A DNA stretch of 31,224 bases from Lasiodiplodia sp. COLG20 (lineage: Eukaryota; Ascomycota; Dothideomycetes; Botryosphaeriales; Botryosphaeriaceae). The notes under the pieces were generated by a model. The model saw nothing but the letters and a program-made list of their open reading frames with translations, was not told where the DNA came from and made no database searches. Location of the stretch: assembly GCA_009801085.1 (NCBI GenBank), contig VNWV01000063.1, forward strand, positions 1-31,224, given 5' to 3'. Shown in pieces: positions 1 to 9,216 of the stretch. The translations under genes and the position numbers were made by a program. Within the stretch, counting starts at the first letter, position 1. Every line of letters begins with the position of its first letter.

Positions 1-349
1 GTTTCGTCAAACGTCTGAAACGCATGGAATGCTGTGCTCGCCCCGGATGCGTGCAGATGCGAGATGAGGCAGCGTGGAGGAACTTCGAACGTCTGAAGGT
101 TTTGGGTTTTTGTGTAACTTTACTTGACTGCTCAGGGCGTTGCTTGATTGGCCGGCAAAAGGGGTCGCTCGACGGAAACGGACACGCCGAGGTGGAGCGA
201 AGAGATCCTTGGCCACGGCTCTGGTCGTTCGCTGCTAGCGCCCCATTCAGCATGTCCGGCTCGGAGATAGCAGAGAGATGCAAGGAGAACGGGGAGAGGC
301 CGGTGACTGCCGGCATGGCGGCATCCGAACTGTCATGGTGCAATCCCCC
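1..349. other. Intergenic, no gene seen
   Basis: I see no supported gene here. Short open frames exist on both strands but have no recognisable motif, no intron signals and no codon pattern like the real genes nearby. The stretch ends at the left terminus of the first MITE copy. Confidence 0.5.
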
Positions 350-603
350 TCCCGAGGGGCATTGCAGCCGAAGGCTAGCGCGGAGAATAGCCCTGGAAAA
401 AGGGACTGTGCCTTGACTTTTTGGTCTCTGAAAAAAAAAAAAAGGGAAAAGAAAAACACACACGTTTGGGCAGCTGGAGCTATCTATCATCCGGACGTAA
501 ATGTGGAATTGATAACTAGGTATGCATTCATGCCCGGACTATTGCCCGTGACATGAGCGAAAAACAAATTCACGCTAGCCTTCGGCTGCGATACCGCTCT
601 GTA
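350..603 (+). mobile_element. MITE copy A (poly-A subfamily), complete
   Basis: About 254 bp with matching terminal inverted repeats of about 31 bp. The inner part, GCAGCCGAAGGCTAGCG, is at 364-380 and its exact reverse complement is at 573-589. The right end finishes in CTGTA (599-603), giving a TACAG terminus with a TA dinucleotide; the left end is more degenerate but aligns base for base. The interior carries GAGAATAGCCC, an A13 tract (431-443) and a decayed central hairpin (AGCTATCTATCATCCGGACG...). TACAG ends and a TA target are typical of non-autonomous Tc1/mariner-pogo-like elements; the superfamily is inferred. Copy C at 3763-4020 is its closest relative in the window, in opposite orientation. 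Confidence 0.8.
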
Positions 604-1024
604 AATGAAAGACTCATGTTCGGCAAATGATAAGGCCCGGCGTGCGGCCGGGAGATGAGCGCTCGTATGCAGGCGTGCGGGCTGAGTCGGCCTTTGAAGC
701 AACAGGAAGGCCGGGGAGCAGCGTTATCCAGCGCGTGTAGGTAATTGCAACACAGCGGGAAGGCTGAGCACGTGGCACCGGCAGCCCCATCTTGGCGTGG
801 CGATAACGCTATCAGTTGTCCACGAGCCTGTCAACATGACAAGCGCCCGCAGACCGGCTCATCTCTCCATGCTCCCCGTCTTTCACCATGTCCGAGCTCC
901 GCACGACGACGCGTCGCCCAACCCGAGTCGACCTATATTATTGCGCGCGCTGGGCCGCGTGCTGCTCCTCTAGCTCCATCCTGTAAGCCCGGCTCACCCT
1001 CGTCTTCCCCCGCCAGCTGGTAAC
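604..1024 (+). promoter_or_regulatory. Upstream region of the GGT gene with TATA-like box
   Basis: This 421-bp stretch between MITE A and the gamma-glutamyltranspeptidase start holds no supported gene. A TATA-like TATATTA lies at 934-940, about 85 nt before the ATG, a plausible distance for a fungal core promoter. Pyrimidine-rich sequence follows it up to the start codon. Assignment as the promoter is inferred from position. Confidence 0.45.
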
Positions 1025-2908
1025 ATGCCGTCCAAGAAGCTCCTGATGCCCTCGCTGGCCGGGCTCTTCACGAGCCTGCTGTCCTCGCAGTCTGTTCTCG
1101 CCTACCCCCAGCACCAGCACGAGTCGGCCGAGCCTCGCCTGGGCGCAGTCGCCTCCGAGTCTTCAGAATGCAGCTCCATCGGCACTGACGTGCTCAAGGC
1201 CGGCGGCACTGCTGCCGATGCTCTTGTAGGCACTGTTCTCTGCGTCGGAGTTATTGGGATGTACCACTCTGGTAACCCCCGCCCACGGAAGAGCAGCCCT
1301 TGCCTTTACTGACGGCCTCCCAGGCATTGGCGGCGGCGGCTTCATGACGGTGCGCAGCTCCAACGGCTCCTATGAGTTCATCGATTTCCGAGAAACCGCT
1401 CCAGCCGCGGCTTTCGAGAGCATGTACACCAACGACACCGACTTGTCTATCTACGGTGGTTTGGCCAGGTTAGTCCACCAGCCGCGAGCCTATGCTAAGC
1501 ATGAAGTTGATCTCGCCACCACAGCGGCGTCCCTGGCGAGCTGCGTGGCCTGGAATACCTGCACAATCACTACGGCAAGCTTCCGTGGAAGGATCTCGTT
1601 ATGCCTGCCGTAAAGGTTGCGAGGCACGGATTCCGCGTCACCGAGGATCTTGTCAAGTACATGGACTCGGCGACTGCAGGGCAGGACGACTTTCTTGTCA
1701 ACAACCCGACGTGGGCCATCGACTTTGCTCCACACGGCTACCGCGTCAAGCTCAACGAGACCATCACCCGCAAGCGCTATGCTGATACGCTGGAGGTCAT
1801 CGCCAACGAAGGCCCGGATGCTTTCTACACGGGCGCCATTGCGAATGCCACCATCGCTGCTCTGCAAGCCGCCAATGGTACTATGACGCTGGACGACCTT
1901 CGAAACTACACTGCTAGGATTCGGGATCCGGTTTCCATCAACTATAGAGGCTACAAGTTGACTACCGGTGGTGCGCCGTCCGGTGGTATAGTCGCTCTCT
2001 CCGCCCTCAAAATAGTAGAGGGCTACAAGGATTTCGGAAACCCTGCAAACATCAACCTTACGACTCACAGGTTGGACGAGGCAATCAGATTTGCTTATGG
2101 CGAGGTGAGCAGCAGCAAATAACAGATCCTTCTGCGTGAACAATGCAGCTAACCAAGCTCAAAGAGAACGGAGCTCGGGGATCCCGATTTCGTCGACGGC
2201 ATGGACGAGTACATGCAGCAGATGCTGAGCGAGAACACCACCTCGCAGATTCGCAGCAGGATCTCGGACTTTCACACGCAGAATGTGTCTGCTTATAATC
2301 CTGAAGGGTTTGAGAGTCTGGAGACTCCCGGCACTTCCCACGTCGTCACAGCCGACAAGTCTGGAATGGCTATTTCTCTGACAACGACTATCAACCTGCT
2401 CTTCGGTTCTCAGCTCATGGTTCCGGAAACTGGTGTAATCATGAATGATGAGATGAACGACTTCTCAATCCCCGGCGCATCAAACGCCTTCGGCTACATC
2501 CCTAGCCCGGCAAATTATGTCCGTCCCGGAAAGCGCCCCCTCTCCTCGATTGCTCCCGTCATTGTCGAGTACCCTAACGGCACTCTTTACATCTCTGTCG
2601 GCGCAGCTGGTGGATCTCGCATCATCACCTCTACTATTCAGAACATCCATCACATGCTGGATGAGGGGATGACTGCGCCCGAGGCGCTTGCTGAGCCCAG
2701 GCTTCACGACCAGCTCGTTCCGTATTATGTGAGCTTTGAGTATTCCTACGATAACTCAACTGTCGAGTTCATGAAGGAACGCGGCCACAACGTCACCTGG
2801 GTTAGCCCTGGGCAGAGCACTGCTCAAGCTTTAAGGCTTCTAGGCAACGGCACTTTTGAGGCTGCTGGCGAGCCGAGGCAGAAGAATTCAGGTGGTTTTG
2901 CTGTATAG
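1025..2908 (+). CDS. Secreted gamma-glutamyltranspeptidase
   Basis: Exons 1025-1271, 1324-1468, 1525-2104 and 2165-2908 give 571 aa. The enzyme cleaves or transfers the gamma-glutamyl group of glutathione and its conjugates. A signal peptide (residues 1-26, cut after SVLA) sends it to the secretory route, so it acts outside the cell or in the vacuole/wall space. Family motifs in order: GAVASES, AGGTAADALVGT, MYHSGIGGGGFMTV, FRETAPAAA (the Arg that binds the gamma-glutamyl carboxylate), SGVPGELRGLEY, RTELGDPDF, PGTSHVV with the autoprocessing/nucleophile Thr at about residue 381, PLSSIAPVIV and GAAGGSRI. Length is normal for the family, and several N-glycosylation sequons are present. Introns are 52, 56 and 60 nt. 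The third acceptor was set at 2164 because a CTAAC branch site lies just upstream and it restores YGE-RTELGDPDF. MITEs lie on both sides of the gene. Confidence 0.93.
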
Positions 2909-3109
2909 AAGGACTTAGAAGGGCAAATGAAGAAAATAATTAGAAGATAAAATAAATAAGCTCCTGTCATTTACCAGTGCGATATCAAGGTACATCGCCT
3001 GTGGAACGAATTCTACGGCCTGCGTTTCAAAGCAGACGTTTAACATTATCCTATCTACCCTCCTTGTCTCGCGAAGGACGTGTCACTCTTCTTACGTAGT
3101 AGGTTGAAG
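2909..3109. other. 3' flank of the GGT gene
   Basis: AT-rich sequence directly after the stop codon (AAATAATTAGAAGATAAAATAAATAAG at about 2934-2960 in overlapping A/T runs) is a likely 3' UTR with A-rich positioning and cleavage signals. No gene is seen before MITE B. Confidence 0.4.
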
Positions 3110-3351
3110 CATATATAGACAAGAACATCCCAAGCCAGCGCGAAGAATAGCAGGGCTCTAGAATATAGCATAGCTATACCCCAGCTCTACCTTAGAAAAA
3201 TGACATATGTGAGTAATTCAAGCTATCGTCCGGACATGTATGTAGAATTGTTAATTCAACATTCTCGTCCGGGCGATAGCTTCAACTACCCATGATATGA
3301 GTAAAAAAAAAAAAAATCCACGCTAGCCATCGGCTGCAAGAGGCGGCTGTA
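3110..3351 (+). mobile_element. MITE copy B (second subfamily), left end decayed
   Basis: About 242 bp. The right terminal repeat is intact: CGCTAGCCATCGGCTGC at 3321-3337, then ending CTGTA at 3351. The left end (around 3110-3140, ...CCAAGCCAGCG) is mutated, so its exact border is uncertain. After it come GCGAAGAATAGCAGGGCTCT and TTAGAAAAATGACATATG, shared almost exactly with copy D. The centre is a hairpin: AAGCTATCGTCCGGAC on the left and GTCCGGGCGATAGCTT on the right. An A14 run lies at 3303-3316. Confidence 0.78.
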
Positions 3352-3762
3352 AGAACAGTGAGTTGGTTTTCATTAACGCGATGTCGTTCTCTCGTGAAAC
3401 AAAGGTAGGGAGAGTGGAACAGAGCAATGAAGTGGGCGAGCGTTGAGCTATCGTGTCACGAAGAGAGAAGCGCAGATATATCCTATCCACTCTCGCTTGT
3501 AGTTCAAGTGAACGAATTGCCCTTAATTCGTGTAAAGAGGGCTAAATTGCGGGCAGTTAATTAATCGACACCTCCCACCATGCACTCTTACGCAGCGGCT
3601 CAGCAGGGGTGCGGAAAGCCCCATGCAGGAACTGGGAGCATCGACACGGTATCAGGCGAACACGAGAGACAACAAGCTAACGCGGGGTCGCGAATCGGCG
3701 CACCAGCCTCCGCTCGGCTCTCGACGCAAGCCAATCCCACGTACTATCCTTGCAACACCCAT
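3352..3762. other. Intergenic between MITEs B and C, no gene seen
   Basis: I see no supported gene. Two short overlapping open frames on the plus strand run into MITE C and owe their C-termini (…LFFTHL…) to MITE sequence, so they are not counted as genes. Confidence 0.45.
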
Positions 3763-4020
3763 TACGGAGAGACATTACATCCGAGGGCTAGCGTTGATTT
3801 GTTTTTCACTCATCTCACGGCAAGTTGAAGCTATCGTCCGGACGAGAAAAAAAAATTCTACATACACGTCCGGACACTAGCTTCAACTACCCACCCATAT
3901 GTTGATTTACTTCTTATTTTTTTTTTTTTCAGATACAAAGAGCTGAAGCATGGCTACCCTAGATTCAAGGATGCTACTGCTATTCTTCGCGCTCGCCTTC
4001 AGCTGCAATACCTCTCTGTA
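3763..4020 (-). mobile_element. MITE copy C (poly-A subfamily), complete
   Basis: 258 bp from TACGGAGAGACATTACATCC (3763 onward) to CTCTCTGTA ending at 4020. Both 31-bp ends align with those of copy A, and TA is present at both termini. The internal hairpin arms are 3823-3844 and 3867-3888 (22 nt, two mismatches), separated by an A-rich loop. A T13 tract follows at about 3918-3930, then CTGCTATTCTTCGCG, the reverse complement of the copy A/B/D left interior. Orientation is opposite to copies A, B and D. Confidence 0.85.
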
Positions 4021-4966
4021 TGTGCGCGTACCGGCCACCTTCGTATCTTTACGTGACTCGCGGCACACTCTTGCCAGACCTGGAGCGGAAAGAAAGGAAA
4101 ATAATCGGGGGTGCAGATTGCATGACAGAACCGGGAACTTGGAAAGTTGGCGGACTTGGCGTCGGTTGGATCGGGAAGTGCAAGGGCTGACGCGCAAGCC
4201 CCATATCCTGCCATCCCGAGGATGCTTGCTCGCTGAGGAATAGCAGCGGGACCATGACAGGTCTGGCGGCCGAACAGCCGCCAGAACGAAGCGCGGGTGT
4301 GGAAAGTTATCCGCCATTGCTCGTTCTTCATCGCTCCCATTTTCCACCCGCCAGTCGTGGACAACACAACAGTGTTCGACGAGCGTATCGGTGAGAGCGA
4401 TCATTTATTGGGTGGAGAGGCCGGCATCAATATCGATTCGCTGCTTTCAGCTGGTTCCTCCGTTCCTGCAGAGCAGGGACCCGGGGTAGGGCGCAAGGTG
4501 TGACTGAGCGACGCGGCTTACACTCATGCACGGTGCGTCGGGTGGCTGCTTGTCAACCCGCCGGTTCGGCTCGCGGCGTCAGGGATTTATTCGTGAGAGG
4601 CCGCTCCAGAGCTGCTCGACCGGTCCGGTGTTCGCGTTCGCGTTCCCCCAGGCCAGAACATGAGTCCATGCGTCCGCATTCAGCTCACCTCCCATGCGCA
4701 TGGGGCCATGGTCGAGGGAGGCGAGAAACTCCAAAAACAGGATGGATCTGACTGGAGACTCGTGCAAACAAGGTCGCGGAACAGTGCTGTACTCTGTCCG
4801 TCATAGCCTCACGGTGCTAGCAAGAGGCAGTCCGTTTCCTCACTGGGCCAGATTACTGTGATTTACAATGTCTACATTAATCGTACATTGTTCCCTTACA
4901 GACTGTACACGATCTGACAGGATAAGTAATTGAGCGGAGCTGGCGTACCGTAATCCTCACATAATT
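4021..4966. other. Intergenic, no gene seen
   Basis: This is 0.95 kb between MITE C and the 3' end of the mitochondrial methionyl-tRNA synthetase gene. Several short frames occur on both strands but none has a recognisable domain or supporting splice structure. The last 100 bp or so is the expected 3' UTR of the synthetase gene. Confidence 0.45.
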
Positions 4967-7032
4967 TCAGTCCAGCTCGTCGATACCAATGCGGGGGAAG
5001 AGCACCGTTTTCTTCAGATCGACTTTGCTGGTACCGTAATCGAGGTCCTTGCAAACCTCGGCGAACTCAAAGCTTCGTTTGTCTTCGTTCACGCCGAGCA
5101 TGTCCAGCAGCTCCGCTGATTTACCGGGCATGTATGGCTGCAACAGGATGGCTGCTATTCTCAGCGTCTCAGCGCAAAGGAAAATGGTCCGGTCCACATT
5201 GGGGCGGTGCTTGCCCAGGACAGCGGGAGCAGACTGCTCGGCAGCAGGAATCTCCTTCTGGGCCTTGGGTACGTGGTTCCACGGAGCAGCCTCCTGGAGG
5301 TAGCGGTTGGTCTTGGGAAACATGGCGTTAGCGATTAGAGCTGGAACCGGAACGGCCAAAACGTACCTCATAGACAGCTTCCATGATCGTCTTCAACCCG
5401 CCGCTCACGTCGAGAGCCTGCAATTTCTGTTGGACTGCACCAGGAAGATGCGTTAGGAGGTCAAAATGGGCCCGCGCCTTTGCTTGCTGTTCCGTGGCTC
5501 GCCTGGGAACATTCTCGGCGCCAGACGCCACCGCTCTCCTGACATCCCAACCCTTCCCCTTCACAATCCTGCTAACCAAGTTACCCAAGCCGCCTTGAAG
5601 TCCTTTCTTATAGCGCTCGACGACATAGTAGTTGCTGTAGTTTGCATCGTGGCTGATGCCTCCGTCGTGGGCAAGGTAATAGCGCATTGCATCGGCCCCA
5701 AATCGATCGAGGGCAAAGAAAGGGTTAACGACATTACCCACAGATTTAGACATCTTCTGGCTGTTCATGGTCCAGTGGGCGGTTGTGAGGATCCGCTTGG
5801 GAAGAGGCAGCGACAAGGCCATGAGGAAAGCCGGCCAGTAAATACAGTGGAAACTGGGGCGAAGTAAGCGCGCTGCATCGGGTGGTGAGGACGACCGTGC
5901 TTACCGGGTGATGTCCTTGCCAATGACATGGCAATCCGCGGGCCAGCCACTGGATTGCATTTTGCCCGGCGGCCAAGGATAGCCGATTTTGGTTGCGTAG
6001 TTGAGCAGGGCATCCAACCATACATAGATGGTTTGGGAATCGTCTCCAGGTACCGGGACACCCCAAGTGAGCCGAGATGCAGGGCGGGATACTGAGAGGT
6101 CCTCAAGGCCGGAGGAAACAGCCTGGACGACGTCGTCCATGCGGAACTGCGGGATGATCCAGCCCGGGTTCTCGCGGTAGAAGTGCAGGAGCTGGTCCTT
6201 GAAGGCGGAAAGACGGAAGTGGTAGTTGATCTCAGTCGTCCACTCGACTTCCTTGCCCGTCTCTATCGAGGCCTGGCCCCACTCAGTCAAGCGCGCGGCC
6301 AAGGGCGACGAGTGCAACATACCATGGTCTTTCGGCCGGTGGCAGGCTCGACGATGAGATGGACCCCGGAAGCAGGGTAATATGTCTCATCGCTGACGGA
6401 GTACCAGCCCTCGTGCTTGGAGCTGTAGATGTAGCCCCTCTCTTTCAGCAAGTGCTTCGGCTCGATCAGCTACTGTGCCAAGGGCTCATGCCGGCAGCGG
6501 TTACGTACCCATGCATACTGCACGGCGTCCTTGTGGGCTTGGTCTGTGGTGCGGACGAAATGGTCATTCGAGATGAGGCCCTTGGCGGCCAGGTTCTTTT
6601 GCCATTAGCCCTGGCTGTTGGTGAAGCATGGCAGCAAGTACCTTGAAGACGTCGGCGCCTTTGTCGCAGAAGGGGAGCGGCTCGCTACCGGCTTTTGCTG
6701 AGGCCTGCTGGATCTTCAATCCGTGCTCGTCGGTGCCGGTGCTCAGCATGGCCGTCCTGCCTTGCAGAAGCTGCCAGCGCTTGATGATATCTGCAAGGAC
6801 CATGGTGGACAGGTGGCCGACGTGGGGCGCTGTTCTGTCAGTGCTGGGGCGCAGGCGGCTGGGGTCGGCGGAGAGCAATACCGGCATTGACGTAGAAGAT
6901 GGGAGTGGTGACATAGTAGGGTTTGTCGGCGGGCGCGGCGGACGAGGCAGCAATGGTGCGGCGAGAAAGCCTACATGTCCAGCTTGCGGCGAGGGCTGGG
7001 CGCGCCCCGGCGCGGGGGATTCGGGGTGGCAT
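4967..7032 (-). CDS. MSM1: Mitochondrial methionyl-tRNA synthetase
   Basis: Seven exons on the minus strand: 6882-7032, 6642-6829, 6509-6595, 6323-6454, 5905-6272, 5367-5853 and 4967-5311, giving 585 aa. The class I synthetase charges mitochondrial tRNA-Met with methionine. The N-terminus (about 35 residues, rich in Arg, Ala and Ser, with no acidic residue) looks like a mitochondrial presequence. [20 protein letters not shown] contains the HIGH-type motif HVGH (residues 53-56), followed by GTDEHGLKIQQAS, KHEGWYSVSDE, ETGKEVEW, YVWLDALLNYATKIGYP, GKDITRFH and KMSKS (342-346). The C-terminus holds the anticodon-binding helices (TNRYLQEAAPW, AAILLQPYMPGKSAELL). Introns are 46-55 nt. The first uses a weak GTATTG donor but restores VNAAPHVGH exactly. 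The third acceptor was placed at 6455 because an earlier AG would leave a 36-nt intron and add residues not expected in the family. Confidence 0.93.
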
Positions 7033-7610
7033 TGAGCGTGAGAAAGTTCGTGTCGCGACGCGAAGAGCGCTGGAGCTGGCGTGACGACACGGCGCCGAGC
7101 TTCGGCCCGCAGCCCGACGCCTCGGCCCGGCCGCAACGGGCTGCTGCCTGCTGCACCAATCTCTGCCCTTTCGTCGTCTTACTCACTCGTCCTCGCAACA
7201 CCGTCGAGCCGACCTGCGCTAAGCCTGTTCTGGAAATCTTATTGAGCACCTCATCCGGCCAACCTCGCCTCCACCAAAGGAGCCTTTGTCGCTGCTGCCA
7301 TGAAAGGGACCGTGAGACGAACTCCATCTCATCTGCACAGCGTTGCCTGTGCCACGGGCGATGGGCCTTGCCCAGCCATCGGCTCTTCCCACGTGCTGCA
7401 GAACGGCGCTCGCTGCCCCTTTCAAAAGCCTTGCTTATTGGCGCCTTATTGAGGGAGGCATCTCCTATTGAGCCTTGTTTATGGACGGGGACTCGCCACC
7501 ACGGTATACATGTAGGATCCTATTTAATCTTGTGCCCGCCGGGCCTGCCATCTTCCAACAACCGACCAGGTCATTCATTCTACACGTACATCTTTCACCG
7601 GATTTCCAAC
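7033..7610. promoter_or_regulatory. Divergent promoter between MSM1 and the pheromone gene
   Basis: 578 bp separate the two start codons. A TATA-like TATTTAA lies at 7521-7527, about 85 nt before the pheromone ATG. A plus-strand open frame that starts at 6975 runs in phase into the pheromone ORF, but it has no homology-like content upstream of 7611 and would hide the signal peptide. I therefore treat it as chance. No other gene is seen. Confidence 0.5.
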
Positions 7611-8386
7611 ATGAAGTCTTTTGCTATCCTCTTCACCTCGGCTGTCGCCGTTGCCGCCACCGCTACCGTCGATTTCCCCCAGGTCAAGCGCGCCGCCGAG
7701 GCTGCCGCCATTGCCCTTGCCGCCCCTGAGGCCGAGCCATGCTCCGGCCCTGCCGACCTCTGCACCATGGCCAAGCGTGCCAATGACTTGCTCCTTGAGA
7801 AGGTTGGCGACCTCTACTCCAACTACACCACGGAAGGTGACCATGGTAAGTAAGTACCTCCCCCGTCTTCGAAGACATCTCGCTGACTCAAACACTGCTA
7901 GACATCTTCGTCGTCCGGCGTGATCCGGACCCGGCCTTCTGTGGCCGCATCCGCGGTCAGCCCTGCCACAAGAAGCGTGAAGCCGAAGCCGACCCTGCCT
8001 TCTGTGGCCGCATCCGTGGACAGCCTTGCCACAAAAAACGCGAGGCCGAGGCAGCATTCTGTGGCCGCATTCGCGGTCAGCCCTGTCACAAGAAGCGTGA
8101 GGCCGAGGCCGAGGCTGACCCTGCCTTCTGCGGCCGCATCCGCGGCCAACCTTGCCACAAGAAGCGCGAGGCCATCGCGAAGGCCGAGCCCGCATTTTGC
8201 GGTCGCATCCGCGGCCAGCCCTGCCACAAGCTCAAGCGTGCCGCTGAGGCTCTTGCTGACGCCGCTGCGATGCCCGCTTTCTGCGGCCGTATCCGTGGCC
8301 AGCCTTGCCACAAGGCTCGCCGCGACCTCGAGGACGTGTCCAACTTCGCCAACGAGCTGGTTGGCTTCGCCGAGGGCAGCGAGTAA
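7611..8386 (+). CDS. ppg1: Alpha-type peptide mating pheromone precursor with six identical repeats
   Basis: Exons 7611-7845 and 7902-8386 (56-nt intron, GTAAGT...CTAG) give 239 aa. The precursor enters the secretory pathway by a signal peptide (about residues 1-18) and should be cut by the KEX2 protease after KR/RR, by a STE13-type dipeptidyl aminopeptidase at X-Ala/X-Pro, and by carboxypeptidase KEX1. Six copies of [12 protein letters not shown] follow, the first at residues 90-101, separated by [13 protein letters not shown] spacers. The GQPC core matches the Sordariomycete alpha-factor-like pheromones I remember (tryptophan-flanked, ending RGQPCW). Here Phe and His replace both Trp, and seven residues rather than six separate the cysteines. 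The leader has a KR site at 26-27, a candidate extra peptide [11 protein letters not shown] at 44-54 before KR 55-56, and one N-glycosylation sequon (NYT, 71-73). A kexin-processed RiPP precursor is the main alternative. Confidence 0.85.
7937..8311 (+). repeat. Six-copy pheromone repeat array
   Basis: The 33-nt units encoding [11 protein letters not shown] begin at 7937, 8000, 8057, 8126, 8195 and 8279. All six encode the same 11 residues, preceded in each case by Ala. Nucleotide differences are nearly all synonymous third-position changes. Spacers differ in length (57-84 nt period), which points to unit gain and loss by unequal exchange with strong selection on the peptide. Confidence 0.95.
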
Positions 8387-8994
8387 CCTACCTTTTAGGA
8401 ACAACGGATCCCGGCACCGATAACCATCACGATGGCTGCAGTCTTGTTTACTTGAATTTTCCCTCAAACTGAATCAGGCCCAACTCGTTAAATTGGGATT
8501 CGACTTCCTCGTTCTGGAACGCAGTTCACCATATCAACATGTCTTTGCCATCACTATGGCGAAACCCCGGACTCACGGGTTAGACCTGGCTTTCCTAGGA
8601 CGGGGAAGATCCACGGGCGAGGCCGGCGTACATACATCCCATATACTTGGGTGGATAGCGTGACTGGCCTTAGTTTCTTCTTTTTCTTTTTTCGGAGAAA
8701 GGGTTCTCATTTCCCTCCACTCCGCTGTCGTATATTCTATCAGTTCTTGTTCTTAATTTCCGGTATAAGGCGTTCGATTATCGCTGTTTTTGTCTTTTAC
8801 GTAGCTGCTTTCCGCGAAATGCAACTATAAATGGTGACCCAAATGGACCGCGTCTTTGCGCCAGCTCTCGCCTAATCGATGCACTTGTTTGGTCATGGAC
8901 ATTGCCCTCCTCTGATTTATGGTGCTTGAGGGAACCACGAGAACCTTCTTGTAGCCTATTCTTAACAGCTGGTTTTGAATCCACCCTCAGATTT
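8387..8994. other. 3' flank of the pheromone gene, no gene seen
   Basis: This 0.6 kb after the pheromone stop codon contains no supported gene. Several T-rich runs (about 8679-8698) are compatible with 3' UTR and termination sequence. MITE D begins at its end. Confidence 0.4.
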
Positions 8995-9216
8995 CAGGAC
9001 AAATCCAGAGAGCCGATGGCTAGGGCGAAGAATAGCAGGGCTCTAGAATAAGCCCCAGCTCTGCTTTAGAAAAATGACATATGTAGGTAGCTGAAGCTAT
9101 CATCCGGACATAAGTGTGTAATCATTAATTCTACATTTACATCCGCACGATAACTTCAACCACCCATGACATAAACAAAAATCAACGCTGGCCATCGGCT
9201 GCAAGAGGAGACTGTA
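8995..9216 (+). mobile_element. MITE copy D (second subfamily)
   Basis: About 222 bp. AGCCGATGGCTAG at 9011-9023 on the left is answered by CTGGCCATCGGCT on the right (about 9188-9200), and the right end finishes ACTGTA at 9216, a TACAG terminus. The interior shares GGCGAAGAATAGCAGGGCTC and TTAGAAAAATGACATATG with copy B. The central hairpin (GAAGCTATCATCCGGAC / CGCACGATAACTTC) carries several G-to-A and C-to-T changes, so the copy looks older or mutated. The left outer border is approximate. It lies between the pheromone and BIG1-like genes. Confidence 0.78.

Noticed and set aside
6455..6508. Alternative acceptor for the third MSM1 intron that would add residues LIEPK
   Set aside because: It would leave a 36-nt intron with no room for a branch site, and the extra residues interrupt the W-HLLKERGYIY continuity expected in the family.
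6975..7853. A 292-codon plus-strand open frame covering the promoter and first pheromone exon
   Set aside because: Its first 212 codons overlap the 5' end of MSM1 in antisense, show no domain, and would bury the pheromone signal peptide inside the protein. The ATG at 7611 gives a proper secretory precursor.
7937..8311. Six-copy repeat considered as a CRISPR-like array or RNA repeat
   Set aside because: Units stay in one reading frame, spacers are coding and made of protease sites, and differences are synonymous; it is a protein repeat.
7611..8386. Pheromone precursor considered as a dikaritin/ustiloxin-like RiPP precursor
   Set aside because: Kex2 repeats also fit RiPPs, but no UstYa-like oxidase, tyrosinase or transporter gene is nearby, the core has no Tyr, and the GQPC core plus Cys pair fits alpha-type pheromones. 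Kept as an alternative only.
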